From: Margaritifera margaritifera
Lineage: Eukaryota > Mollusca > Bivalvia > Unionida > Margaritiferidae
Direction of reading: 5' to 3'
Assembly (NCBI GenBank): GCA_029931535.1
Contig: JAQPZY010001664.1
Location: 4,370,501 to 4,434,500 of the forward strand
Length of the DNA: 64,000 nucleotides
In this document: one piece after another, positions 34,384 to 45,238 of the stretch
How the letters are laid out: the number at the start of each line of letters is the position of its first letter
Numbering within the stretch: position 1 is the first letter of the stretch
The notes under the pieces: model-generated
What the model was told of the DNA's origin: nothing
The model's database searches: none
The model's input: only the letters and a program-made list of their open reading frames with translations
Position numbers and translations under genes: made by a program

Positions 34384-37130
34384 TTTAAAAAGCATTTATT
34401 TTAAAATCCGCACCACTCTTAGCCATTTTTGTGCTTATTTAACTATCAGACAATTCACAACTTGAAAAAAAAGTAGGATTTATAGAAGACCAATAGCAAT
34501 TATGTAGTATTACCAAAGGTAAAATAGCCCAATTTATATAGAATTAAAAGAGTACAAACAGGAATTGAACATTGCTATTGCAAATGGAACATACAAGGAG
34601 ATAACCAATAAAATCTTTACTGGAAAAGAGTTGGAACGAAATGGACAAGAAACAAATGAAGAAGACATATGAAATTGTTGTAAATCCTAGACCGGCTAAA
34701 ATTTCAAAATCATTATCAAATGTTGTAATTTCCACCGTGACATCGATAGTTAGCAAAGTTGTTCTAATCGACAGAGTCGACAACTTAGACAGTTTGCAAA
34801 TTTAACTAAAAAAATGAAAACATAACGTCAAATAAATTAGATATTTCACCGGATTTTGTCACTTAAGCTAGGTTTTCTCTTTCTGCATTGAATGATAGTT
34901 TGATTACTTTCAAACATATAGATTTAAAAATGAATCTGAAAAAATGTGGAATGTGAAAATACTGAAATAATGCTTGATAATTAAATGTGTACCAGTGGAT
35001 TTGTTGTTGACTCCTTTGTTCCTTTAACCACATTTGTTACGATAATCATTTTTACAGGAGACTCTTTGCTTTATGTGATGAAGTCACACATAGAAAATAC
35101 ATCAGACAATCCTGCTCAAGATTTCCTCAATCATGAATCTTGGATGATCCAACCTTTTTTGTGATCTTCTATCTCTTTCCTTGGTGTCTTTTTTTCATTT
35201 TTGACCTGTTTTCTTTTTTCTTTATTGTTCAGTATGAGATAACAAAATGAAGAACATGGTATGGCATAATCTATGTCTAAATCATCTTCACCGTCAGATT
35301 TAGAACAATTTAATCATTTACGATACAAATTAATTGATGGGACATCAAATACCTTTAATGTCGTGTCTGATTTGATGTTGTCTCTTAATGCTGATAAAAT
35401 TCTATTTGTAGCCAATTGTGATATAATTTGGTTTCAATATTGTCGTATACTTGTCGAAAATACTTGTTTTGTGCTCTCTGTTTTCTTCTTTACATTTTTT
35501 ATAGTATTGTTTGTTGTATTCTCTATTTTCTTTTCTCCATCATTTGCTGTATATTTTATGACAATATTTGCAATCACTGTGTTTGTTGAACTATGATATC
35601 CACATATTAAACATGCTTTGGAACCCATTGTTTTATTTAATAAATTACATATAAAATTAGTTTCACTATTCAAAGTAACAATTTAACATATTTTGCAAGT
35701 AGCCTTTGTTCAGATTTACATTTATGACGATGAATCTTACAAATTTCATTAGAATTCAATGGAAGATAGCAAAGACAAAAAACAAGATGAATCTAAGGTT
35801 AGCAAAGAACCAGAAAAAATAACTTCATCAAAGCAAACGATCCATGTAGAGTTGAACTTGGAAGGTAACTTGGAAAATATACAGAGGAATTTTAAAAAGC
35901 TAAGGCCGAAAGTCTAAAGCAAAAAGCAAGAAGAGTCCAAAATGTTGAAGACTCTGCAAACTATGCCTTGGGCACATGAATGAGGAGTGTGTGGTATATC
36001 GCAAGAGGTTGAAATCACACTACGCGAACGAAATTAAACAAGATCAAACAGCACAATCCATTATTTGATAGGTGGTGGTGTAGTTGTTTTAAGTCTTGTG
36101 TTCATTTGGTCAAAAAGTGAAGTTGTTTCTTCGCAGAATCTTCAACATCTTTTTGCAAAAGTTGCTGGATTTAGCAACAAGCAATTAATAAAATATGAAG
36201 GACAAAATACAATCATGTCAGCATCATACAGCGCCAGTTGGCTAGCTGTTTTGGGTAATAAATAGCAGACAAATGTCGAGCGAAACAAAATAAAATTTTC
36301 AACAAAATATTATGCTCTCTTTCTACTGTTGCCAACAACATCCTTTAGAAAAAGCTATTGAAGTTTACAATTGGTCTACCATCAACAATCGGTATTGAAG
36401 AAGTTATAAAACAAATAATTCCAGTTTCTTTTATCCAGTTCTCAATAGACTACATGAAAAAATGGACTTTTACTTGATAAAATTGTTACTCAATAAAATG
36501 CGTAACTTTCATTCTTAGATACATGAGTGAAAATGCATTTCATTCGACGCTATTGATGGAGTGTCCATCCTAGATAATAAGTTAAATATACGCTTCCTAC
36601 TAAACACCAACGTCTTAAAAAACTTGGATTAAAAATTAATTGATGAAGGAGACCGAGCACTATAAAGGTACGGGAAAGAAATACAAAATAGCATACAAAA
36701 TTTTAAATTGGTTTGATGTGGCTATGGAAACAATTATAGCTGGTTTAGGTGTTTCTGCAGCTGAGTTGTGCTTATCGGAAAAAACTCAACTACTGGTATA
36801 GTTTCTTCCGCTAATTATTACCGGATGTAGCACATCAGTTATAGAAACGTTTCAATCGATGACATGATAAGCAAAGCGATTAGTAAAAATGAAATCTACC
36901 ACGAAGAATTTATTTTCATCATCAATGAGTACAACAGATACAAAATGATAAAGACACAATCAGGAAACAAAATGAAGACAGAAATAAAAGAAAAAAGAAA
37001 GATCTTGACGAAACATGCTGGAAAGGAAGTTGAAAGAAGAAACTTTAACGGCATTATCATGTGCCGATCTCACTCACTTCGGGAGACCTAGCTGCCGCAA
37101 GAAGCGACGAAGGTACAATTCCTTGCTGTC
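34384..37130 (+). pseudogene. Decayed coding-like sequence, unidentified
   Basis: Protein-like pieces follow one another on the + strand, broken by many stops: YKQELNIAIANGTYKEITNK near 34555, KKTYEIVVNPRPAKISKSLS near 34660, MEDSKDKKQDESKVSKEPEK at about 35760, WFDVAMETIIAGLGVSAAEL near 36710, and MISKAISKNEIYHEEFIFII at 36864 followed by a Lys-rich coil to about 37085. From memory, the last two pieces resemble the hydrophobic and ISKAL..EEF..I segments of uncharacterised high-copy proteins in invertebrates. I cannot name the family. Some antisense ORFs of 79 codons overlap and look like shadows. Confidence 0.3.
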
Positions 37131-37448
37131 TTTTTTTTTTTTTTCTAAATAAATGCGTTTCATAATCGAACGTATACGAGGTGGCCTTATCTTTAGGCAA
37201 CCATTGTCGCTAGATAAATGTACGGCTCAGTCGTTGCAATCCAAGAGAGCTCTGTTACAATCAATTGTCGCCCTGAAAAACTAAATATGTTTAACCAATC
37301 CAATTGAAAATAGAAATAGCAAAGCATCTGTGTAGGAAAATAAAATAAAAGGTTTGCGTCTGTAAAACGTGTACTGTGCTGTATTTTTGAGGAACAAATT
37401 GTGTTACTGCTGCCAGTTTTTTTTAAGCTGTATTAGCAGGAAGAAAAT

Positions 37449-38110
37449 GTATGTTTAAGTTACTTGAACCAGTTGAAGCTGATGAAAAAGGATTTAAAAA
37501 CGACAGTGTAATAGAAAAATACTAGAGAAAAACAGAAGAGTTTCATGAAAACAGATCAAAGACCCTTTACTACTTAAATAAAGACAAATTAGTCTATATG
37601 AATTTACATAAAAGCGTGAAGTTGATCCAAAATGTATTATACAAAATTGTTTCTGCATGTCTTGCAGGTCGGATTAAAACTGTGCTCCACACTCCTATAC
37701 ATAAGGATCAAACAGGGTTTTTTAAATGACGATACATTGGAGAGAACATAAGACATTTTTATATGAGTTAATGTTTAACAGCAAAAACCATAATATTCAT
37801 GGACTGCTTCTTTTGATTGATTTTGAAAGAGCATTTGACTCGGTTGCATGGCCATTTATTAATAAAGTTATGAATTTTTTTAAACAAAAGTTTGAAGGAC
37901 CAATAAAAAATTGGATAAAGCATTTTTATCGACATATGAAATCTTGTGTAATTAATAATGGTCAAGTCTCTAAATGGTTTAGTATCGAAAGGGGGTGTAG
38001 ACCAAACCCATCTAAGTAGATTCTTAGTAAACTAAATAAGCTCTTTTACAAGTTTGTATGGCATGAGTCAAAGGACAAAATTGTCTTTATCTGTTATCAA
38101 GAGGCCATCC
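37449..38110 (+). pseudogene. LINE reverse transcriptase fragment, internally deleted
   Basis: Near 37640-37730 the text reads VLYKIVSACLAGRIKTVLHT then HKDQTGF. From 37726 it reads LLLLIDFERAFDSVAW (motif A), NFFKQKFEGPIKNWIKHFYR and IERGCR (start of motif B). It then jumps, without the FADD box, to LSKLNKLFYKFVWHESKDKI, a segment that in L1-like LINEs lies much further downstream. Stops occur at 37726-ish, 38017 and beyond. A second LINE lineage, different from the one at 1-2400. Confidence 0.7.
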
Positions 38111-38462
38111 ACCTACAACTGGAACATTTTTTTCAGCAATTTGCAACATTTCTTCAATTCTTCCAAACGCATAAATGATGTCAGATTTATGTCATTTTTA
38201 TAATTGCCATGGTTGGTTCAAAACCAGCTAGATAATTTACTGAATTACCATGTGCTGTTTTTAGATCAAACTTTGCTGTCCTTAGATTGTATTTCTGTGT
38301 TTGTCGAATCGTTGTAGATTAACCGTGAACAGTTTACAATGATCTTTTCAGTTGTACTGAACATGTAACCGAATAGAATTTGTATATTTATCAACTTCAA
38401 ATATTAACTTTAATTCTTCTTCGTACTGCATTATTTTGATCAACTTGCTATCAGGACTGATG
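38111..38462. other. Unassigned DNA
   Basis: No gene or repeat recognised; possibly more LINE debris. Confidence 0.4.
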
Positions 38463-38612
38463 CTGTTTATCTCGATGTTATAGTCATTGAATGTAATCTG
38501 TTTATCTCGATGTTATAGTCATTGAATGCAATCTGTTTATCTCGATGTTGTAGGCATTGAATGCAATCTGTGAATCTCGATGTTATAGGCACTGAATGCA
38601 ATCTGTTTATCT
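38463..38612. repeat. 35-bp minisatellite, left part
   Basis: About four units of CTGTTTATCTCGATGTTATA plus GGCATTGAATGCAAT. The array is cut by the LTR retrotransposon after TTTATCT and resumes at 45239. Confidence 0.95.
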
Positions 38613-39365
38613 TGTTACGACTCTATGGTCTAAGAAAAATGTAACAGAAAGAAAGTGAAACCAACAAATCAAGTAAAAATCAACAAGCAATTTATTACTA
38701 GATAATTAAAATGAAAAAATCAAAAAGTCACTTACAGTAATGTGTTTTGAAATCCTAATAATCCAATAAGAATGATTGTTCTAATCACAAGTCCTAAATA
38801 TAGAATGTTCCGAATTCACGGCTGTGTCCTTGAATGTTATGATGTGCTAATGGTCTCCAAAGTCCTGATGTACTAGAAATCTTGATCTGCTGATGTCAAA
38901 ATGAAGTATTCCAAAATCTCAGAATAAGTTCACTTAAATTCCAAAATCATCAATTAAAAATCCAAAATCCAAAAGTTTATGAGCACTGTTATAATCCAAT
39001 GAATATTTAAAATAATTCCTCTCTTAGAATTTGGAATGAATTTTCACAACTGTAATAGCTCTTTACAAGACTGATGGTAATGTCAAAACTGAATAAATGT
39101 TCACCAAACATGGCATATATAAAGATTGGTCACATGACAGAATGTACTGGAATATGAGTCATCTTAATGGAATTTTTACTTGTAAACAAAAATCAACCTT
39201 GACCTTCAAATTGAGAAAACATTTTGATCAAAACAACCTAATTCAAGGACACTAGTTAAACATGTTTTTCCTGATAAACATTAAGATTTAAGCAAATATT
39301 AAAGTGAAGAAACATTTATAATTTCCTAAAATATTTATAATATTATATAAACATCATACATAACA
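38613..39365 (-). repeat. 3' LTR (753 bp)
   Basis: Near-identical to 44486-45238. It includes TTTATT at 38691-38696, i.e. AATAAA in the element's orientation, a candidate polyadenylation signal. Confidence 0.97.
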
Positions 39366-39374
39366 CCTCCCCTC
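39366..39374 (-). other. Polypurine tract
   Basis: On the - strand the bases just before the 3' LTR read GAGGGGAGG, the expected purine primer for plus-strand DNA synthesis. Confidence 0.8.
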
Positions 39375-39503
39375 ATAAAGAAAAAGAAAGATTTATATAA
39401 TAAAGCTTTCTTTTGAATATACATCTAATACTACAATAACCAAAATTACATAAGAACATGTTTTATGATACTGGACTTAATTACATCAAGCAATATTACA
39501 TTT

Positions 39504-42500
39504 CTAGGCACGTGAGAGTGCATCTGCAATCACATTGTCTTTTCCCCTGATGTGTCTAATGTCAATGTTATATTCCTGCAATATCAAACTCCATCTCAAC
39601 AATCTCCGATTTTTATCTTTCATTTTGTTGATGAAAGTAAGGGGATTGTGATCACTGTACACAATAATTGGAGAAAGAGCTGAGGTAACATATACTTCAA
39701 AATGCTGTAAAGCCAATATCAAAGCCAAACATTCCTTCTCAATTGTGGAATAATTTTTCTGGTGCTTGTTTAGTTTTTTAGAAAAATAACACACAGGGTG
39801 ATCCACACCACTTTTGTCTTCCTGAATCAATACTCCACCAACCCCTACATCACTTGCATCAACAGATAATTTAAATGATTGGCTGAAATTTGGTGCAGAA
39901 AGAACTGGTGCATTCTTAAGCATGGCCTTTAACTTGTCAAAAGATTCCTGACACTTGTCAGACCAATGAAATTTGGTTTTCTTACTCAATAAACTTGTCA
40001 AAGGTTCAGCAATTTTGGAAAAATTGGAACAAAATTTCCGATAATATCCAGCCATACCTAGAAATCGCATCAGTTGCTTTTTACAAATTGGAACTTGAAA
40101 TTCAGAGATAGCTTTGACCTTAGCTTCTATAGGTTTAACTTGACCTTGTCCCACAATATGTCCTAAAAATGTGACACAAGCATGGCAAAACTCACTTTTG
40201 CTCAAATTAATTGTCAGATTCACATCGCTGAGTCGATCAAAGAATTTTCGAATGGTTTCCAAATGATCTTCCCAGATGTTGTTGTAGATAATGACGTCAT
40301 CGATATAAGCGTCACAATTATCAAGACCAAATGTTATCATGTTCATCAGACGTTGAAACGTTGCAGGCGAATTTTTCATTCCAAACGGCATGACTTTATA
40401 TTGATAAAGTCCATCTGGAGTTGCAAATGCTGAAATTTCTTTTGCCCTTTCCGTCAGTGGAATTTGCCAGAATCCTTTTAAAAGGTCAAACTTGGTGACA
40501 TATTCCGCATTTCCAATTTTATCAATGCAATCGTCCATTCTTGGGATTGGAAATGAATCAGTTTTGGTGACACTGTTGACTTTTCTATAGTCAGTACACA
40601 TACGGAATGTATTATCTGGCTTGGGAACAAGAATACATGGTGAACTCCAGTTACTTTTACTTGGTTCTATGAAATCATTCTCCAGTAAATACTGAATTTC
40701 TTTCCTCAGATAGTTCTGTTTGAGAGGATTCATCCTATAAGGATGCTGTTTCACAGGCGCAGAATCTACAATGTCAACGTCATGATAAATTTTACTTGTT
40801 CGTGTTGGAACATCAGGAAACAAGTGCTCATAGTCATGTAATAGCTGTTCTAGTTCATTTCTTTCCTGTTGTTGTAGATGTGAAAGTTTCTGGTCTAGGT
40901 TGTTCAATATTTCTGAATTCCGGAGATTGGTTATACCAGAGTCACTATAGTCTGATCGTATTCCATCGTTGATATCTTCACTGTGTGGGACAGGTACAAC
41001 TAAATTAACAGAATAATTAGCTGGGCTATCTCTGTCAAAATATTCCTTTAACATATTTATATGACAAAGTTGTTTCTGTTTCCGTCTCCCAGGAGTGTTA
41101 ATGATATAATTTAAGTCATTTACTTTCTTTTCAACGGTATAAGGACCATAAAATTTAGCCTGAAGAGGATTTTGAGTTATGGGAAAGAGAGCCAGAACTT
41201 TGTCACCAGGTTTAAAACTCCTTTCCTGTGAATTTCTGTCATACATTAATTTCATTTTTGACTGAGTATTGTGAAGATTAGTTCTTGCTACTTCACAGGC
41301 CTTTGACAACTTGTATTTGAAATCAGAAACATAATCAAGAAGATTAATCTTTGAATCTTCATTTGAAAGAAGTTTCTCTTTCAATAATTTCAATGGTCCA
41401 CGGACAGTATGACCAAAAACTAGTTCAAAGGGACTAAAACCCAACGACTCTTGAACTGATTCCCTAACAGCAAACAACAACAAATGAACACCCTCATCCC
41501 AATCCTTTTCTGTATCAAAGCAATATGATCGAATCATATTCTTCAAAGTTTGATGAAATCTTTCCAAAGCACCTTGACTTTCTGGGCGATAGGCAGAAGA
41601 TTTAAACTGTTGGATGCCTAATTCATGCATAACTTGTTGGAAAATTCCAGACATAAAATTTGACCCTTGATCCGACTGGACAGATTTGGGAAGGCCAACA
41701 AGTGTAAAAAACTTCACCAAAGCTTTCACAATAGTTTTAGTTTTTATATTTCTCAGAGGAATTGCCTCTGGAAATCTTGTAGATGTACACATGATGGTCA
41801 ACAAGTATTGGTTGCCTGACTTGGTTTTAGGTAAAGGACCAACACAGTCTACCATTATTCTACTAAATGGTTCATCAAATGCAGGAATAGGTTGCAGATG
41901 AGCCTTAGGTATCTTCTGATTGGGTTTTCCTACCATTTGACAAGTGTGACAAGATCTGCAGTATTTAGAAACATCACTTTTGAGTTTCGGCCAATAAAAA
42001 TGATTCAAGATCTTGTGATAAGTCTTACGGACTCCTAAATGACCAGCCAAAGGAGTTTCATGGGCTAAATTAAGAATTTCCTGTCGATATGACTTAGGAA
42101 CAACAATTTGATAGCTCACTGACCACTCGTCACCAGCGAGTACATCAGGTGGTCTCCATTTCCTCATAAGGACCCCATTTTTCACAAAGTAACACACTGG
42201 AACTTGTGTGGCTTCAGTTTCACTAATAGCCCTCTGAAACAAACAAGATATCTCGGGATCTTGCTCCTGTTCAACGACAAGAGATTGTCGTTTGTCACCC
42301 TGAGTAGAACAAAGAGAATGAGTTGCCAAAGGAGGATCACTGTGATCAATACCATTTGATTGATCAATACCTGAGGAAAAAGTGACCTCATCAAAAGACT
42401 GACCAATACATGTGTCAGCTAAAGGAATAATATCCTGATCAACATCACTCTCAAGAGCTCTTTTTGCCATAGCTCTAGTAACTGCACAAGCAGGGTACAA

Positions 42501-44324
42501 ATCAGGGATTTCAGTTTCGACAGGATCAACTTTCTGATCCAAACAAGGCTTGTCAGTTACAAGTGGATTAACCACAACCTTATCTCCAGCTAGGTCATTG
42601 CCGAGTAATAAATGAACACCCTCTATGGGTAAAGAAGTCACTGCCCCAACAGTCACAGGTCCAGAAACTAAGTCTGATGCCAAATTTACACAATGGAGAG
42701 GAACATTTACAAAGCCGCACTCTACTCCCTGAACAAGAACACTTTCACTTGAAGAAGACTCCTCAGACAAAGGCAAAGTACATGATAATAAAAGACTCTG
42801 AGAAGCTCCAGTGTCCCTTAATATTTTAATTGGGATAGGTTTGGCAGAATCACCAATAAGTGATATAGAACCTTCTGACATGAATGGTTCATAAGCCTCC
42901 AAAATAGAATCAGACTGGGGTTTGTTTGACCCAACAAATGTATTGCTTTCAATACATGACCGTGACCTTGACCTCGTAGAAATAAGAGCATTTGGAAAAG
43001 CTCTGTCTTTATTCTGTTGCTTATTTTTCAACTTGAAGCAATCAGAAATAACGTGCAGTTTCTTTTTACAATAAGTGCACGTAGGAAGAGATAAGGATTT
43101 CTGATCAGTCTTATCAGATGTTTGATTCCTAACAGTTGTGCTGTTGTGAAATTTGGAAGTACTCGAATGAGATTGAAATGGTTTTTTACCAGAAAACTGC
43201 TGAGAGGACGACTTATTGCCAAATGAAATTTTGTGAGTCAAGGAATAATCATCAGCCATACGAGCAGCATTTTCCAAAGTTTCCACATTCTGCTTGTCAA
43301 GATAGGTTTTAACATCACTATGGATGCACCTCTTGAACTCTTCAATTAATACGAGCTGTCTGAGGTTATCATAAGCTTGATCAACTTTCTTGGCTGAGCA
43401 CCACCTATCAAATAGTTGTTCTTTATCCCTTGCAAATTCGACATGAGTTTGTCCAGTTTCTTTTCTACAATTCCTAAACCTTTGTCGATATGCCTCTGGT
43501 ACCAACTCATAAGCTTTCAAGATGTACTCCTTAACCACATCATAATCAGTGCTTTGTTGTACTGACAGTGAAGTGTAGACTTCACGAGCTTTGCCAATAA
43601 GTACACTTTGTAATAATAAAGTCCAATGCTCTCTGGGCCATTTCAAGTTTTCAGCTATTTTCTCGAAATGAAGAAAGTATTTATCTACTTCTTTTTCCTG
43701 AAAAGGGGGTACTAACCTAATATATCTAGTAACATCAAAACCTGGACTTGTGTTTAAAGGAGTGGAGTGTGCTCTGTTTGCCAGTTCTAATTCTCTTAAC
43801 TTAAATTGCATTTCCCTTTCTTCTCTTTGCATCTGCATCTGCATTTGTATTTGTCTATCTTCTTTCTCTCTCTCTCTCTCCATCTGCATTTGCCTCTCTT
43901 CTTTCTCTCTCTCCATCTGCCTCTCTTCTTTTTCTCTCTCCATCTGTATCTGCCTCTCTTCTTTCTCTCTCTCCATCTGCCTCTCTTCTTTTTCTCTCTC
44001 CATCTGCCTCTCTTCTTTTTCTCTCTCTCTCTGAATCTGAAGCTTTGCCAATTCTAAATCAATCTGGTTCTTTAACTCTAATTCCCTTAATTTCCTGTCA
44101 GAACCAGATACAGGCTTTCTCTTCAAACTTGAAGCACTATTTTCAAAAATTCCCTTTCCTACTAAATACTGAATCAAAATAATCTTTATCTCCTGTTTTG
44201 TCAATGATACTTTTGCCTCAGATAGACTGTATTTTCTGGCAAGCTCGAGCAACTCATCCTTTCTCATGCACTCTAACCCCTCCTGGGTAGGTTTTGAAAT
44301 GAAATTCTGAACATTAGATGCCAT
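39504..44324 (-). CDS. Gag-pol polyprotein, PR-IN-RT-RH order
   Basis: An intact 1606-residue ORF. Residues ~18-62 are a SAP-like helical segment. About 90-175 are a Glu/Arg/Met-rich coiled coil with MEREKEERQ repeats. About 275-365 are a SCAN-like capsid segment. A CCHC knuckle is at 416-429 (C-x2-C-x4-H-x4-C). The aspartic protease has DTGAS at 504. Integrase starts with an HHCC zinc module from His755, then Asp826, Asp885 and Glu921 (DD35E), and a GPY-type end near 1058. Reverse transcriptase spans ~1195-1400 with YIDD at 1340-1343. RNase H has a catalytic Asp at 1489 and ends in ADALSR at the C terminus, where standard gypsy proteins would continue into integrase. It would make the virus-like particle and carry out cleavage, DNA synthesis and integration. 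The start ATG lies 139 bases below the primer-binding site. All catalytic residues I checked are present, so it may be active. Confidence 0.95.
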   Translation of the reverse strand: MASNVQNFISKPTQEGLECMRKDELLELARKYSLSEAKVSLTKQEIKIILIQYLVGKGIFENSASSLKRKPVSGSDRKLRELELKNQIDLELAKLQIQREREKEERQMEREKEERQMEREKEERQIQMEREKEERQMEREKEERQMQMEREREKEDRQIQMQMQMQREEREMQFKLRELELANRAHSTPLNTSPGFDVTRYIRLVPPFQEKEVDKYFLHFEKIAENLKWPREHWTLLLQSVLIGKAREVYTSLSVQQSTDYDVVKEYILKAYELVPEAYRQRFRNCRKETGQTHVEFARDKEQLFDRWCSAKKVDQAYDNLRQLVLIEEFKRCIHSDVKTYLDKQNVETLENAARMADDYSLTHKISFGNKSSSQQFSGKKPFQSHSSTSKFHNSTTVRNQTSDKTDQKSLSLPTCTYCKKKLHVISDCFKLKNKQQNKDRAFPNALISTRSRSRSCIESNTFVGSNKPQSDSILEAYEPFMSEGSISLIGDSAKPIPIKILRDTGASQSLLLSCTLPLSEESSSSESVLVQGVECGFVNVPLHCVNLASDLVSGPVTVGAVTSLPIEGVHLLLGNDLAGDKVVVNPLVTDKPCLDQKVDPVETEIPDLYPACAVTRAMAKRALESDVDQDIIPLADTCIGQSFDEVTFSSGIDQSNGIDHSDPPLATHSLCSTQGDKRQSLVVEQEQDPEISCLFQRAISETEATQVPVCYFVKNGVLMRKWRPPDVLAGDEWSVSYQIVVPKSYRQEILNLAHETPLAGHLGVRKTYHKILNHFYWPKLKSDVSKYCRSCHTCQMVGKPNQKIPKAHLQPIPAFDEPFSRIMVDCVGPLPKTKSGNQYLLTIMCTSTRFPEAIPLRNIKTKTIVKALVKFFTLVGLPKSVQSDQGSNFMSGIFQQVMHELGIQQFKSSAYRPESQGALERFHQTLKNMIRSYCFDTEKDWDEGVHLLLFAVRESVQESLGFSPFELVFGHTVRGPLKLLKEKLLSNEDSKINLLDYVSDFKYKLSKACEVARTNLHNTQSKMKLMYDRNSQERSFKPGDKVLALFPITQNPLQAKFYGPYTVEKKVNDLNYIINTPGRRKQKQLCHINMLKEYFDRDSPANYSVNLVVPVPHSEDINDGIRSDYSDSGITNLRNSEILNNLDQKLSHLQQQERNELEQLLHDYEHLFPDVPTRTSKIYHDVDIVDSAPVKQHPYRMNPLKQNYLRKEIQYLLENDFIEPSKSNWSSPCILVPKPDNTFRMCTDYRKVNSVTKTDSFPIPRMDDCIDKIGNAEYVTKFDLLKGFWQIPLTERAKEISAFATPDGLYQYKVMPFGMKNSPATFQRLMNMITFGLDNCDAYIDDVIIYNNIWEDHLETIRKFFDRLSDVNLTINLSKSEFCHACVTFLGHIVGQGQVKPIEAKVKAISEFQVPICKKQLMRFLGMAGYYRKFCSNFSKIAEPLTSLLSKKTKFHWSDKCQESFDKLKAMLKNAPVLSAPNFSQSFKLSVDASDVGVGGVLIQEDKSGVDHPVCYFSKKLNKHQKNYSTIEKECLALILALQHFEVYVTSALSPIIVYSDHNPLTFINKMKDKNRRLLRWSLILQEYNIDIRHIRGKDNVIADALSRA

Positions 44325-44462
44325 TGTAAATGCTTGTTGGTTTCACACACAAAAATTTCTCTATTTAAAAATCTTTGCCAAAGACAAAAAAAATTCAGAG
44401 ACAAAATCAATATGAATTTCAAAGATAAATTTAATATATCTAATATGCTTTAAAGAAATTCA

Positions 44463-44480
44463 ATCCCGGACGAGCCCCCA
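44463..44480 (-). promoter_or_regulatory. Primer-binding site, tRNA-Pro type
   Basis: On the - strand, five bases after the 5' LTR, the 18 bases read TGGGGGCTCGTCCGGGAT. This is complementary to the 3' end of tRNA-Pro and is the well-known proline primer site of gammaretroviruses. Confidence 0.9.
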
Positions 44481-44485
44481 ATTTC

Positions 44486-45238
44486 TGTTACGACTCTATG
44501 GTCTAAGAAAAATGTAACAGAAAGAAAGTGAAACCAACAAATCAAGTAAAAATCAACAAGCAATTTATTACTAGATAATTAAAATGAAAAAATCAAAAAG
44601 TCACTTACAGTAATGTGTTTTGAAATCCTAATAATCCAATAAGAATGATTGTTCTAATCACAAGTCCTAAATATAGAATGTTCCGAATTCACGGCTGTGT
44701 CCTTGAATGTTATGATGTGCTAATGGTCTCCAAAGTCCTGATGTACTAGAAATCTTGATGTGCTGATGTCAAAATGAAGTATTCCAAAATCTCAGAATAA
44801 GTTCACTTAAATTCCAAAATCATCAATTAAAAATCCAAAATCCAAAAGTTTATGAGCACTGTTATAATCCAATGAATATTTAAAATAATTCCTCTCTTAG
44901 AATTTGGAATGAATTTTCACAACTGTAATAGCTCTTTACAAGACTGATGGTAATGTCAAAACTGAATAAATGTCCACCAAACATGGCATATATAAAGATT
45001 GGTCACATGACAGAATGTTCTAGAATATGAGTCATCCTAATGGAATTTTTACTTGTAAACAAAAATCAACCTTGACCTTCAAATTGAGAAAACATTTTGA
45101 TCAAAACAACCTAATTCAAGGACACTAGTTAAACATGTTTTTGCTGATAAACATTAAGATTTAAGCAAATATTAAAGTGAAGAAACATTTATAATTTCCT
45201 AAAATATTTATAATATTATATAAACATCATACATAACA
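44486..45238 (-). repeat. 5' LTR (753 bp)
   Basis: Starts the element in its own orientation. TATATA at 44989-44994 (CTTTATATATG on the - strand) is a candidate TATA box, and TTTATT at 44564-44569 is the candidate poly-A signal. Promoter roles are inferred from position only. Confidence 0.95.

Larger units (their letters stand above)
38613..45238 (-). mobile_element. Complete Gmr1-like Ty3/gypsy LTR retrotransposon
   Basis: This is a 6626-bp element on the - strand. It has two 753-bp LTRs beginning TGTTA and ending AACA, target duplication ATCT at 38609-38612 and 45239-45242, a tRNA-Pro-type primer-binding site, a polypurine tract, and one intact gag-pol ORF. The two LTRs differ at about six positions by eye (near 0.8%), so it is a recent insertion. 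The domain order (integrase before reverse transcriptase) sets it apart from ordinary gypsy elements. Confidence 0.95.

Noticed and set aside
43750..44057. Leu/Ser/Cys-rich + strand ORFs resembling membrane proteins
   Set aside because: They are the reverse of the Glu/Arg coiled-coil repeat in the retrotransposon gag.
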